From assembly GCF_900637555.1 (NCBI RefSeq), contig NZ_LR134378.1, positions 382,001-446,000 on the forward strand: a stretch of 64,000 bases of DNA, written 5' to 3'. Origin of the DNA: Lautropia mirabilis. GTDB lineage: Bacteria; Pseudomonadota; Gammaproteobacteria; Burkholderiales; Burkholderiaceae_E. The notes below the pieces were generated by a model that was not told where the DNA came from, made no database searches, and was given only the letters and a program-made list of their open reading frames with translations. Position 1 is the first letter of the stretch. The number at the start of each line of letters is the position of its first letter. Shown piece after piece: positions 56,719 through 64,000 of this stretch. A program made the translations under genes and the position numbers.

Positions 56719-57438
56719 ATGAGCGACCAGAGTCTCAGCCAGCAACTGTTTTCCCAACTGCAGGGTGAGCCCATGCAGAAGATCGCCCAGCAACTGGGCA
56801 CCAGCACCGAACAGGCCAGCTCGGCCGTCAGCCAGGCCCTGCCGCTGATGATGGGAGCCCTGGGCAACCAGGCCCAGCAGGGCGGTCAGGGCGCGGCCGG
56901 CATCGCCTCGATGCTGGGGGCCCTGGGCGGTGGCCAGGGGGGCAGCCAGGCCGGCAGCCTGGGCGACATCCTCGGCGGCCTGCTGGGCGGCTCGGGCAAC
57001 GCGGCCGGCGGCGGCCTGGCCGGTGCCCTGGGCGGGCTGGTGGGCAGCGTGCTGGGCGGCGGCCAGTCTGCGGGCAACACGGCCAGCAGCACTTCCGCCG
57101 GCAACGCCGGCGACCTGCTCGCCACCGTCTTCGGCAACCAGGGCTCGGCCCGCGCCGCCGAAGGGCTGGGCCAGTCCACCGGCCTGGGCACGCAGGGTGC
57201 TGGCAATCTGCTGGGCATGCTGCTGCCCATCGTCATGTCCTTTCTCAGCCAGCGCTTCCTGCAGGGTGGCAACGGCACGCAGCAACTGGACCAGGCCCTG
57301 GCCAATGAGCGCCAGCAGCTGAACAACCAGGGCGCTGGCGGCGCGCTGGCCAGCCTGCTGGACCAGAACGGTGACGGCAAGCTGGACATGAACGACCTGG
57401 TGAAGCTGGGCAGCAGCCTGCTGGGCGGCAAGCGCTGA
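56719..57438 (+). CDS. DUF937 (YidB-like) protein with EF-hand-like loop
   Basis: 239 residues with AGGAG before ATG 56719. Amphipathic N-terminal helices (SLSQQLFSQLQGEPMQKIAQQ) are followed by a long Gly/Ala/Gln/Leu-rich central part (about residues 55-140) and by LLGMLLPIVMSFLSQRFLQ. Near the C-terminus, LLDQNGDGKLDMNDLVKLG fits a calcium-binding EF-hand loop (DxNxDGxLxxxD). No signal peptide is seen. DUF937 proteins have no established function; the Ca-binding loop at the C-terminus is a recurrent feature of the family as far as I know. Confidence 0.8.
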   Translation: MSDQSLSQQLFSQLQGEPMQKIAQQLGTSTEQASSAVSQALPLMMGALGNQAQQGGQGAAGIASMLGALGGGQGGSQAGSLGDILGGLLGGSGNAAGGGLAGALGGLVGSVLGGGQSAGNTASSTSAGNAGDLLATVFGNQGSARAAEGLGQSTGLGTQGAGNLLGMLLPIVMSFLSQRFLQGGNGTQQLDQALANERQQLNNQGAGGALASLLDQNGDGKLDMNDLVKLGSSLLGGKR

Positions 57439-57538
57439 TTCACCCTCCGGGACCGATACAGGCCCCTGCGGCCGCCCGGGCGGCCGCACATCCCGACTAT
57501 CCACCTGGCCGGCCTTGACGCCGGCCTGAAATTCGACC

Positions 57539-57573
57539 TGAACACCGGCCTTGTCAGGCTGGTGTTCACTTTT
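57539..57573 (+). terminator. Intrinsic terminator after the DUF937 gene
   Basis: A 12-bp stem with one G-U pair (57539-57550 with 57557-57568), loop TTGTCA, then C and four T. Confidence 0.65.
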
Positions 57574-57596
57574 CGGGTCAAGGCGCCAAGAATCTA

Positions 57597-57625
57597 TTGA
57601 CTTATAATCTAATATATTCTCATTA
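57597..57625 (+). promoter_or_regulatory. Candidate promoter with overlapping Fur-like AT-rich site
   Basis: TTGACT (57597-57602) and a weak TCATTA (57620-57625) are 17 bases apart. The interval 57602-57625 is nearly pure AT in a 65% GC genome; on the minus strand it reads GAGAAT...ATTATA, which matches the half-sites of a Fur box only in part. An iron- or zinc-responsive control is plausible for the receptor downstream. Confidence 0.35.
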
Positions 57626-57812
57626 CTACTATGAAAATGAGGTCTGGTGCCCTCCGTGAGGTGCGCTGATTCCAGCCATCGTCCGCCCGGCACCACAGAC
57701 AGGACATTGCAGGCTCATCGGCCTGCATGCCGGATGGATGACAGGCTGGCCGCATGATGCCTGTGACAGCCCTGCCGGCACACCGCAAAAGCACACAGAG
57801 ACAAGACCCGTC

Positions 57813-59858
57813 ATGCGATACCCTGCCCCACGCCATCCCCTGGCCCTGGCTGTTCTGCTGGCATGCACCAGCCTGCACGCCCAGACCCAGCCCCGATCCG
57901 ACGGGACACCGGCCCTTGCCCGTGTCCCCCTGGCCAGCAGCACGGCCATGGTCGGCACCACCCAACCTGCCCGCCTCTCCAAGGATCAGCCTCCGTTCCG
58001 GACGACACAACACCGGACCTTGCTGCTGGCCGCCCGCCTGCCCGCCGTCACCGTCACGGCCACCGGACACGAGGAAGACGCCGTCACCGCCCCGGCCTCG
58101 GTCACGGTGATCGACCGGGAGCACATCCAGAATCGTGCCAGTGATGATCTGCTCGATGCCGTCCAGGACACCCCGGGCCTTTCCCTCGCGCCCAGACAAG
58201 CGGGCGGACGCAAGACCTTCAGCCTGCGTGGCATGAACGATGCCCACACCCTGATGCTGGTCGACGGCCGACGCATCTCCGCCACCGATGACGTAGTTGG
58301 GCACTCCGACTACCAGTATGGCTGGGTGCCGATGTCGGCCGTGGAACGCGTGGAAGTGATCCGTGGTCCGCTGTCGGCACTGTATGGTTCCGAGGCCCTG
58401 GGCGGCGTGGTCAACGTCATCACCCGCTGGCCCACCGACAAATGGGAAGGCGCCATCACCCTCTCCGCACAGCGCGCCTCCGACCACCAGCGCGGCGGCA
58501 CCGGCAGCAAGGCGTCCATCTACGCCGCAGGCCCCCTCGGCGAGAACCTGGCGCTGCGCCTTGACGGCGAGAAGGGCCACGTGGGCAGCATCGCCACGCC
58601 CGACAGGACTCTCAGCGAAATCGAGGGTCGGCGCCCCGGCAATGCCGGCATCACCGCCCGCTACACGCTCAATCCCCAGCACCGCTTCGAGGCAGGCTGG
58701 CGCCAGGGGCGCGAAGATCGGTTCTACAACGACACCAGCGTGCGCGGCGTGCGTTACCAGAACCTCTACAAGCTGGATCGTGAACAGACCCATGCCCAGT
58801 GGAACGGCAGCTTCGGCCAGACCCAGGCCCAGCTGCGCGCCTATCGCAGCGCCATTGAGGTGCGCAACTACCGCACCAACGGCGTCACGCCCACCCGCCT
58901 GCAGGACATGCGTGACGTGGTGTACGACGGCTCCGTGTCACACCGGATGGACGGGCACCATCTGGCAGCCGGCGTCGAGGCGCGGCGCGAGACCCTGATC
59001 AATGCCGGCCTGCGCAACGGGCGTGACAGCGCCGATCACCACGCGCTGTTCCTGCAAGACGAGATCAGTCTCGGCTCCAGCCTGATGGCCACCCTGGGCG
59101 TGCGCCTGGACCACCACGAGATCTTCGGCAACGAAACCAGTCCGCGTGCCTATCTGGTATGGCAGGCCACGCCCGAGCTGACCATCAAGGGAGGCTATGG
59201 CGAGGCCTTCAAGGCGCCCACGCTGAAGCAGATTTCCTCGAACTACGTCGGTGCCGAAGGACCGCACACCTTCTACGGAAACGACAACATCCGGCCCGAG
59301 ACCTCGCGTTCCTTCGAGCTGGCCGCCGACTACCGGATCGGCCCCCTGTCCCTGCGCGGCACGCTGTTCCAGAACAAGGTCAAGGATCTGATCTACCTGC
59401 GTCTGCTGCGTCAGCAGGGTATCCGCAATTTCTATCAGTACGACAACGTCAACCGTGCCCGCATCCGTGGGGCCGAGCTGGGGCTGGGCTGGGACATCAC
59501 ACCCAACCTGCACTGGAACAACGATGTGACACTGTTGCACACCCGTGACGGCAACGGCACGGAACTCGTCAACCGCCCACGCAACGTCGTGCATTCGCGC
59601 CTGCGCTGGGAAGCACCGTGGGGCTTCGATCTGCGGGTGGGTGCCCGTTACACCGGCCGGCAGCGGGTCACCGCCAATACCCATCTTCCCGGCTACACGC
59701 TCACCGACGCCAGCATCGGTCAGAAGATCAACCCGCATGTCAGCTGGCGCGTCGGCCTGGACAACCTGGGCAACCTTCGGCTGGCCGAGAAATCGCCGGA
59801 CTTCGGTTATGCCATTCGGGGCCGAACCTGGTTCACGCAGCTGCAGATCGAATTCTGA
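57813..59858 (+). CDS. TonB-dependent receptor (CirA/BtuB-like)
   Basis: 681 residues from ATG 57813. Signal peptide LALAVLLACTSLHAQ. A Pro/Ala/Thr-rich stretch of about 60 residues precedes the TonB box region (AVTVTATGHEED). The plug contains RASDDLLDAVQDTPGLSL, FSLRGMNDAHTLMLVDGRR, ERVEVIRGPLSALYGSEALGGVVNVIT, typical of the catecholate/haem/cobalamin receptor branch, and the barrel ends in LQIEF with the terminal Phe. It precedes the CobN-like gene by 141 bases, and both are probably transcribed together. The likely ligand is a metal-tetrapyrrole or metal chelate; sequence alone does not decide. Confidence 0.88.
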   Translation: MRYPAPRHPLALAVLLACTSLHAQTQPRSDGTPALARVPLASSTAMVGTTQPARLSKDQPPFRTTQHRTLLLAARLPAVTVTATGHEEDAVTAPASVTVIDREHIQNRASDDLLDAVQDTPGLSLAPRQAGGRKTFSLRGMNDAHTLMLVDGRRISATDDVVGHSDYQYGWVPMSAVERVEVIRGPLSALYGSEALGGVVNVITRWPTDKWEGAITLSAQRASDHQRGGTGSKASIYAAGPLGENLALRLDGEKGHVGSIATPDRTLSEIEGRRPGNAGITARYTLNPQHRFEAGWRQGREDRFYNDTSVRGVRYQNLYKLDREQTHAQWNGSFGQTQAQLRAYRSAIEVRNYRTNGVTPTRLQDMRDVVYDGSVSHRMDGHHLAAGVEARRETLINAGLRNGRDSADHHALFLQDEISLGSSLMATLGVRLDHHEIFGNETSPRAYLVWQATPELTIKGGYGEAFKAPTLKQISSNYVGAEGPHTFYGNDNIRPETSRSFELAADYRIGPLSLRGTLFQNKVKDLIYLRLLRQQGIRNFYQYDNVNRARIRGAELGLGWDITPNLHWNNDVTLLHTRDGNGTELVNRPRNVVHSRLRWEAPWGFDLRVGARYTGRQRVTANTHLPGYTLTDASIGQKINPHVSWRVGLDNLGNLRLAEKSPDFGYAIRGRTWFTQLQIEF

Positions 59859-59902
59859 GGCGATACCCGCCTTCACCAAAGCAGCACAGCTTTCCACGTC
59901 AC

Positions 59903-59958
59903 GCCCGTGCCCCGGCACGGGCCCTGCATCAGACCGCCTGAACACGCGACAGGCGGTC
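59903..59958 (+). other. Two stem-loops between the receptor and cobN-like gene
   Basis: GCCCGTGCC/GGCACGGGC (59903-59911 with 59914-59922) and GACCGCCT/AGGCGGTC (59932-59939 with 59951-59958). No T-run directly follows either, although a pyrimidine-rich stretch (CCCTTTCCTTTTCC) comes soon after. They may reduce downstream expression relative to the receptor or protect the message end. Confidence 0.45.
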
Positions 59959-59999
59959 CGATGCCCTTTCCTTTTCCTGGCGACCTTTCTTTCTTACGG

Positions 60000-62900
60000 A
60001 TGATGTCCATGCGCAGCATCAAACGCCCCCGTCCTGAAACCGTTCATGCCGCCAGCGTGATGACGCGGGCAGCGCAGGAACGCCTCCTGCTTCCGATCCT
60101 GCTGTTTCTGCTGCTGTCCTGCCTGAGCATCCTGCCCGCTCACGCCACGACAGAGGCAACGAACACCCCATCTTCCTCCCCAGCGGCTTCCCAGCCCCCG
60201 CTCCAGCCTCCCCCCAACGCCAACGCGGGCACCGCAGCCGATGGCACCCACCAGGCCCCTCCATCGGACAGCACACCATCCGAACGCCGCCGCCTGCTGT
60301 TCGTGGCCACCCACAACGTTCCTCGCGGCAAGTTCCATCACCTGGAACAGCTGGCCGCCCCGCACGGACTGGCCGTGGAAGGCCGCTATCTGGACAGCAT
60401 CCCCGCGCAGAGTGGCCCCGAAGTCTTTCGCGGCTATGACGCCGTGTTCATCGAATCACCGCTGGAGCAGGACGTGCGTGCCCACCTGGGCCGCGCGCTG
60501 ACCGAGCTGCAGACGCCCTTCATCTGGCTGAGCGCCCAGCGCCCCGCCTGGCAGGGCTTCACCGATGCACAGGCAAAGCCGCTGGTGGCCTACTACGTCA
60601 ACGGCGGTGCCCGCAACTTTGAAGGCTTCTTCCGGCTGCTGGCCAGCGCCATGGACCACCAGCCCGCACCGGCCGACCTGCCACCGCCGCTGGAGATCCC
60701 GCAGGTGGGCGTCTATCACCCCCAGGCCCCGGACCTGGTGTTTCCCGACGTGCCCGCCTTCCTGCGCTGGCGCGGCGTGACCGACCAACGCCCGCCCACC
60801 ATCGCCATCCTGATGCACCGTCAGTACCTGGACAGCATCGAGACCGGCATGATCGACGACCTGGTGGCACGCATCGAGAAGCAGGGCGCCATCGCCATGC
60901 CCATCTTCGACCGCATGCTGCCCAAGGGCAGCCTGCGCCAGCTGCTGCGCCCCGATGAAAACCAGCCGCCCCTGGCCGACGTGATCATCAACACCCAGAT
61001 CATGCTCAACGCCGAGGGACGGCGAAGCGAATTCACGGAACTGGGCCTGCCGGTCATCCAGGCCAACCGCTACCGCCATGGTGATGCCGCAGCCTGGCAG
61101 GCTGACGCCCAGGGCCTGTCGATGATGGAAGTGCCCTTCTTCCTGGCCCAGCCCGAATACGCCGGCATCACCGACATCCAGATCTCCGCCGCCACCCGCA
61201 AGCCCCACGACGACGTGGTGGCCATCCCTGCCCAGGCCCAGGCCGTGGCTGACCGTGCCCTGGCCCTGGCACGGCTGCAGCGCAAGCCCGCCGGCCAGCA
61301 GCAACTGGCGCTGATGTTCTGGAACTATCCCGCCGGCGAAAAGAACCTGTCGTCCTCGTACATGAACATCCCGCGCAGCCTGGGCAGCACCGCCGACGCC
61401 CTGCGCGAGGCCGGCTACGACATCCCGCCCCTTCCGCCCGAGGAAGAACTCATCACGCGACTGCAACGCCTGCTGGCCCCGGCCTACAGCCACGAACGCC
61501 CGGCCCTGCTGAAGCAGCTGCTGGCGGATGGTCTGGCCGCACCGCTGCCGCTGGCACGCTACCGCCAATGGCTGGACACCCTGCCCGAAGCCACCCGCCA
61601 GGCCCTGCTGACCCGCTGGGGTGATCCGGCGCGTACCCTCAGCGTCGTCGACTGGCAGGGCGAACCCGTCTTTGCCATCCCGCGTCTGCAACTGGGCAAG
61701 CTGGCCATCCTGCCGCAACCCGGCCGCGCCGAACCCGGCCCCGATGGCAACATCGACCGCGAGAAGGCCCTCTACCACTCCACCCGTGCCGACGCCCTGC
61801 CCCCGCACACCTACCTGGCCACCTACCTGTGGGTCCGCGAGGGCGCTGCGCATGACGCCCTGATCCACTTCGGCACCCACGGTACCCAGGAATGGCTGCC
61901 CGGCAAGGAGCGCGGACTGTCCGTCTACGATCCACCGATGCTGGCCATCGGCAACATCCCGGTCATCTACCCCTATATCGTCGACAACGTCGGTGAAGCC
62001 ACCCAGGCCCGTCGCCGTGGCCGCGCCGTCACCGTCAGCCACCAGACCCCGCCACTGCGCCCGGCCGGCCTGCACCAGCGACTGACCGAGCTGCACGACC
62101 TGCTGCACCAGTGGCTCTCGCAGGAAGAAGGCGCCGTCAAGGACCAGATCAGGACCGATATCCTGGCTCGCGCAAAACAGGAACGCCTGCTGGCCGACCT
62201 GGAATGGACCGAAGAACGCGCCCGCACCGATTTCGCCGCGTTCCTCGACACGCTGCACGCCCACCTGCACGAGCTGGCCGAGACCATCCAGCCCGTGGGC
62301 CTGCACACCTTCGGGCAGAACGCCCAGGAAGAGCACCGGCTGGCCACCGTGATGATGATGCTGGGCAAGCCTTTCCTGGAAGCGGCCGCCCGCCACATGG
62401 GCGAACCGCAGACCGAACTGGACGAGACCCTGGCCGTCGACTACCAGCAGATGATCGACACCTCACCCTACCGGCTGCTCAAGCGCTACCTGCAGCCTGA
62501 CGCCGATCTGCGCGAGCTGCCCGAGCCCCTGCAGGCGCATCTCGCCCAAGCGCGCCAGTGGTGGCAGGCGCTGGATGCCGGCGGCGAGACCCTGGGGCTC
62601 ATCGCTGCCCTGCAGGGACGCTACCGCCCCACCGCCTACGGGGGGGATCCGGTGCGCAACCCCGACGCCCTGCCCACCGGTCGCAACCTCTATGGCTTTG
62701 ACCCTTCCCGCGTGCCCACCCGCCACGCCTGGGAAGCCGGCAAGCAGGCCGCCGAGAAACTCATCGCCGCCCACCGCCAGCAGCATGGCAGGACACCGGC
62801 CAAGCTGGCCGTGTCGCTGTGGTCGGTGGAGACCATGCGCCACCAGGGCCTGCTGGAGGCCCAGGCCCTGTGGCTGATGGGCGTGGAACCCATCTGGGAT

Positions 62901-64000
62901 GAAGGCGGTCGCGTCATCGACGTGAAGCTCGTGCCGCGCGAACAGCTGGGCCGCCCGCGCGTGGACGTGGTGCTCTCGGCCACCGGCCTGTACCGCGACC
63001 ACTTCCCCAACGCCATCCAGCAACTGGCCCGTGCAGCCCAGCTGGCTGCCGAAGCCGATCGTGAGCCCGACAACGCGGTCGCCACCCATACCGCCCGCAT
63101 CCGGGCCCTGCTGAAAGAGCGTGGTCTGGACGAGGACAGCGCCCGTGACGCGGCCCAGACCCGCATCTTCTCGTCCGAGCAGGGCCTCTATGGATCGGGC
63201 CTGGACGATGCAGCCCTGGCCACCGACACCTGGGAGGGCAAGGAGGAAGGCGACCACAAGCTGGCCCGCCTCTACCTGTCACGCATGCAGTACGCCTACG
63301 GCCCTGATCCCCGCCGCTGGGGCAAGCGTCTGGCCGACATCATGTCCCAGCCGACCGGTGGCAGCGCCCAGGCCGCATCAGGCGGCAGCACGGCAGCAGC
63401 CCCCGGCGCCAGCCCCGACGGTACAGCTGCCAGCACAACAGCCAACGCCCCGGGGGCCCCCGCCGAAGCGCTGAACCTCTACGCCGAGCAGCTGCGCGGC
63501 ACCGAGGGCGCCGTTCTGTCACGCTCGTCCAACCTGTACGGCATGCTCACCACCGACGATCCATTCCAATACCTGGGTGGCATCGGCCTGGCCGTGCGCC
63601 ACCTGGACGGCAAGGCACCCGAGCTCTACATCAGCAACCTGCGCACCCCGGGCAGCGGCCGTGTGGAGCGCGCCAGCCAGTTCCTGTCGCGGGAGCTGGC
63701 CACCCGCCAGTTCCACCCCGGCTACATCCAGGGCCTGATGGCCGAAGGCTATGCCGGCACCCTGGAAGTGCTGGACGCCACCAACAACCTGTGGGGCTGG
63801 ACCGCCGTTGCCCGCGAGATCGTGCGCGACGACCAGTGGCAGGAAATGGTGGACGTGTATGTGCGCGACAAGCACCAGCTGGGCCTGAAGGACTGGTTCG
63901 AGCAGCACAACCCGCACGCACTGGCCCAGACCATCGAGCGCATGCTGGAAGCTGCCCGCCAGGGCTACTGGCAGACCGATGCGCAGACACTCACCGAACT
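60000..64000 (+). CDS. cobN: CobN-like cobaltochelatase-family protein with predicted export signal (3' end outside window)
   Basis: At least 1333 residues from ATG 60000 (60003 and 60009 are alternatives), still open at the window end. The N-terminus has basic residues followed by the hydrophobic run LLLPILLFLLLSCLSILPAHA, a good signal peptide, then a 50-residue Pro/Ala/Ser linker. The rest is a CobN/BchH-type large chelatase subunit: HFGTHGTQEWLPGKERGLS near residue 622 has the conserved His/Glu pairs of the active site, with later AYGGDPVRNPDALPTGRNLYG and VDVVLSATGLYRDHFPN. Residues about 1117-1160 are an Ala/Ser/Gly insertion. Cytosolic CobN inserts cobalt with CobS and CobT; a signal sequence and the adjoining TonB receptor argue for a periplasmic role instead. 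Confidence 0.9.
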   Translation, partial: MMSMRSIKRPRPETVHAASVMTRAAQERLLLPILLFLLLSCLSILPAHATTEATNTPSSSPAASQPPLQPPPNANAGTAADGTHQAPPSDSTPSERRRLLFVATHNVPRGKFHHLEQLAAPHGLAVEGRYLDSIPAQSGPEVFRGYDAVFIESPLEQDVRAHLGRALTELQTPFIWLSAQRPAWQGFTDAQAKPLVAYYVNGGARNFEGFFRLLASAMDHQPAPADLPPPLEIPQVGVYHPQAPDLVFPDVPAFLRWRGVTDQRPPTIAILMHRQYLDSIETGMIDDLVARIEKQGAIAMPIFDRMLPKGSLRQLLRPDENQPPLADVIINTQIMLNAEGRRSEFTELGLPVIQANRYRHGDAAAWQADAQGLSMMEVPFFLAQPEYAGITDIQISAATRKPHDDVVAIPAQAQAVADRALALARLQRKPAGQQQLALMFWNYPAGEKNLSSSYMNIPRSLGSTADALREAGYDIPPLPPEEELITRLQRLLAPAYSHERPALLKQLLADGLAAPLPLARYRQWLDTLPEATRQALLTRWGDPARTLSVVDWQGEPVFAIPRLQLGKLAILPQPGRAEPGPDGNIDREKALYHSTRADALPPHTYLATYLWVREGAAHDALIHFGTHGTQEWLPGKERGLSVYDPPMLAIGNIPVIYPYIVDNVGEATQARRRGRAVTVSHQTPPLRPAGLHQRLTELHDLLHQWLSQEEGAVKDQIRTDILARAKQERLLADLEWTEERARTDFAAFLDTLHAHLHELAETIQPVGLHTFGQNAQEEHRLATVMMMLGKPFLEAAARHMGEPQTELDETLAVDYQQMIDTSPYRLLKRYLQPDADLRELPEPLQAHLAQARQWWQALDAGGETLGLIAALQGRYRPTAYGGDPVRNPDALPTGRNLYGFDPSRVPTRHAWEAGKQAAEKLIAAHRQQHGRTPAKLAVSLWSVETMRHQGLLEAQALWLMGVEPIWDEGGRVIDVKLVPREQLGRPRVDVVLSATGLYRDHFPNAIQQLARAAQLAAEADREPDNAVATHTARIRALLKERGLDEDSARDAAQTRIFSSEQGLYGSGLDDAALATDTWEGKEEGDHKLARLYLSRMQYAYGPDPRRWGKRLADIMSQPTGGSAQAASGGSTAAAPGASPDGTAASTTANAPGAPAEALNLYAEQLRGTEGAVLSRSSNLYGMLTTDDPFQYLGGIGLAVRHLDGKAPELYISNLRTPGSGRVERASQFLSRELATRQFHPGYIQGLMAEGYAGTLEVLDATNNLWGWTAVAREIVRDDQWQEMVDVYVRDKHQLGLKDWFEQHNPHALAQTIERMLEAARQGYWQTDAQTLTE

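Larger units (their letters stand above)
57439..57812. other. Intergenic region upstream of the TonB receptor/cobN-like genes
   Basis: 374 bases. It holds a 22-base perfect palindrome (57467-57488), a GGCCGGC/GCCGGCC stem (57507-57526), the terminator at 57539-57573, an AT-rich promoter region (57590-57645) and a possible stem-loop leader (57641-57700, GGTGCC pairing with GGCACC). The leader lacks the GGGAA and GCAACTGT-type core of cobalamin riboswitches. No gene. Confidence 0.5.

Noticed and set aside
57641-57812. Cobalamin riboswitch before the receptor/cobN-like genes
   Set aside because: Context would fit, but the conserved core (GGGAA and the GCCACTG/GCAACTGT box) is absent.
60456-62396. 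A 646-codon minus-strand open frame opposite the cobN-like gene
   Set aside because: The plus strand encodes continuous chelatase motifs through the interval; the antisense frame is a composition artefact.

Overview
The window is chromosomal DNA of a high-GC (about 65%) Gram-negative bacterium, almost certainly a betaproteobacterium of the order Burkholderiales. This rests on gene order (argB next to slmA; hslUV, a STAS protein, dksA, a CobW-type GTPase, xerC, dapF and lpxL-type genes in a row; metK divergent from lpxL; ahcY-tlyA-metF behind an SAH riboswitch) and on the protein sequences. A Lautropia-like member of the Burkholderiaceae would fit, but that is an impression from memory and no search was run. 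There is no phage, insertion sequence, tRNA, rRNA or CRISPR array; most of the window is core chromosome with accessory patches at both ends.

Layout. 0-2.7 kb: two tandem paralogous secreted or lipid-anchored proteins of unknown function (the first cut by the window edge). 2.7-5.9 kb: a leftward surface-glycan trio (UDP-GlcNAc 2-epimerase, GT4 glycosyltransferase, PIG-L deacetylase). 6.2-9.4 kb: a very large exported protein with a mucin-like Ser/Thr/Ala/Gly region and a beta-propeller-like C-terminal part. 9.7-24.1 kb: a long leftward housekeeping block (slmA, argB, an EAL phosphodiesterase, hslU, hslV, STAS protein, dksA, G3E GTPase, xerC, DUF484, dapF, two lipid A-type acyltransferases). 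24.1-28.8 kb: the rightward activated-methyl cycle: metK behind a long structured leader, then ahcY-tlyA-metF behind an SAH riboswitch. 29.2-36.9 kb: HD-GYP and EAL proteins, 5-formyl-THF cyclo-ligase, a Slt-type lytic transglycosylase and a CCA-adding enzyme. 37.1-39.1 kb: a preQ1-I riboswitch and queC-queD-queE. 39-45.8 kb: MidA-type methyltransferase, pteridine-reductase-like SDR, ttcA, ubiB, a sodium:solute symporter. 46-49.3 kb: glmU-glmS. 49.5-64 kb: metal/chelate acquisition (substrate-binding protein, TonB receptor, ABC ATPase, FecCD permease), an AI-2E family transporter, a DUF937 protein with an EF-hand-like loop, and a second TonB receptor followed by a CobN-type chelatase that carries an export signal and runs off the window.

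How the parts connect. MetK makes SAM, methyltransferases turn it into SAH, AhcY removes SAH, and MetF supplies methyl-THF for methionine; RNA leaders sit before both metK and ahcY, so SAM supply and SAH clearance may be sensed separately. dapF, the lytic transglycosylase and glmU/glmS serve the envelope. Three c-di-GMP-type proteins have one or more degenerate signature motifs. DksA has lost most of its zinc ligands and lies beside a CobW/ZNG1-type metallochaperone GTPase. The most unusual locus is the right end, where a TonB receptor is paired with an exported CobN-like chelatase, suggesting handling of a metal-tetrapyrrole outside the cytoplasm.
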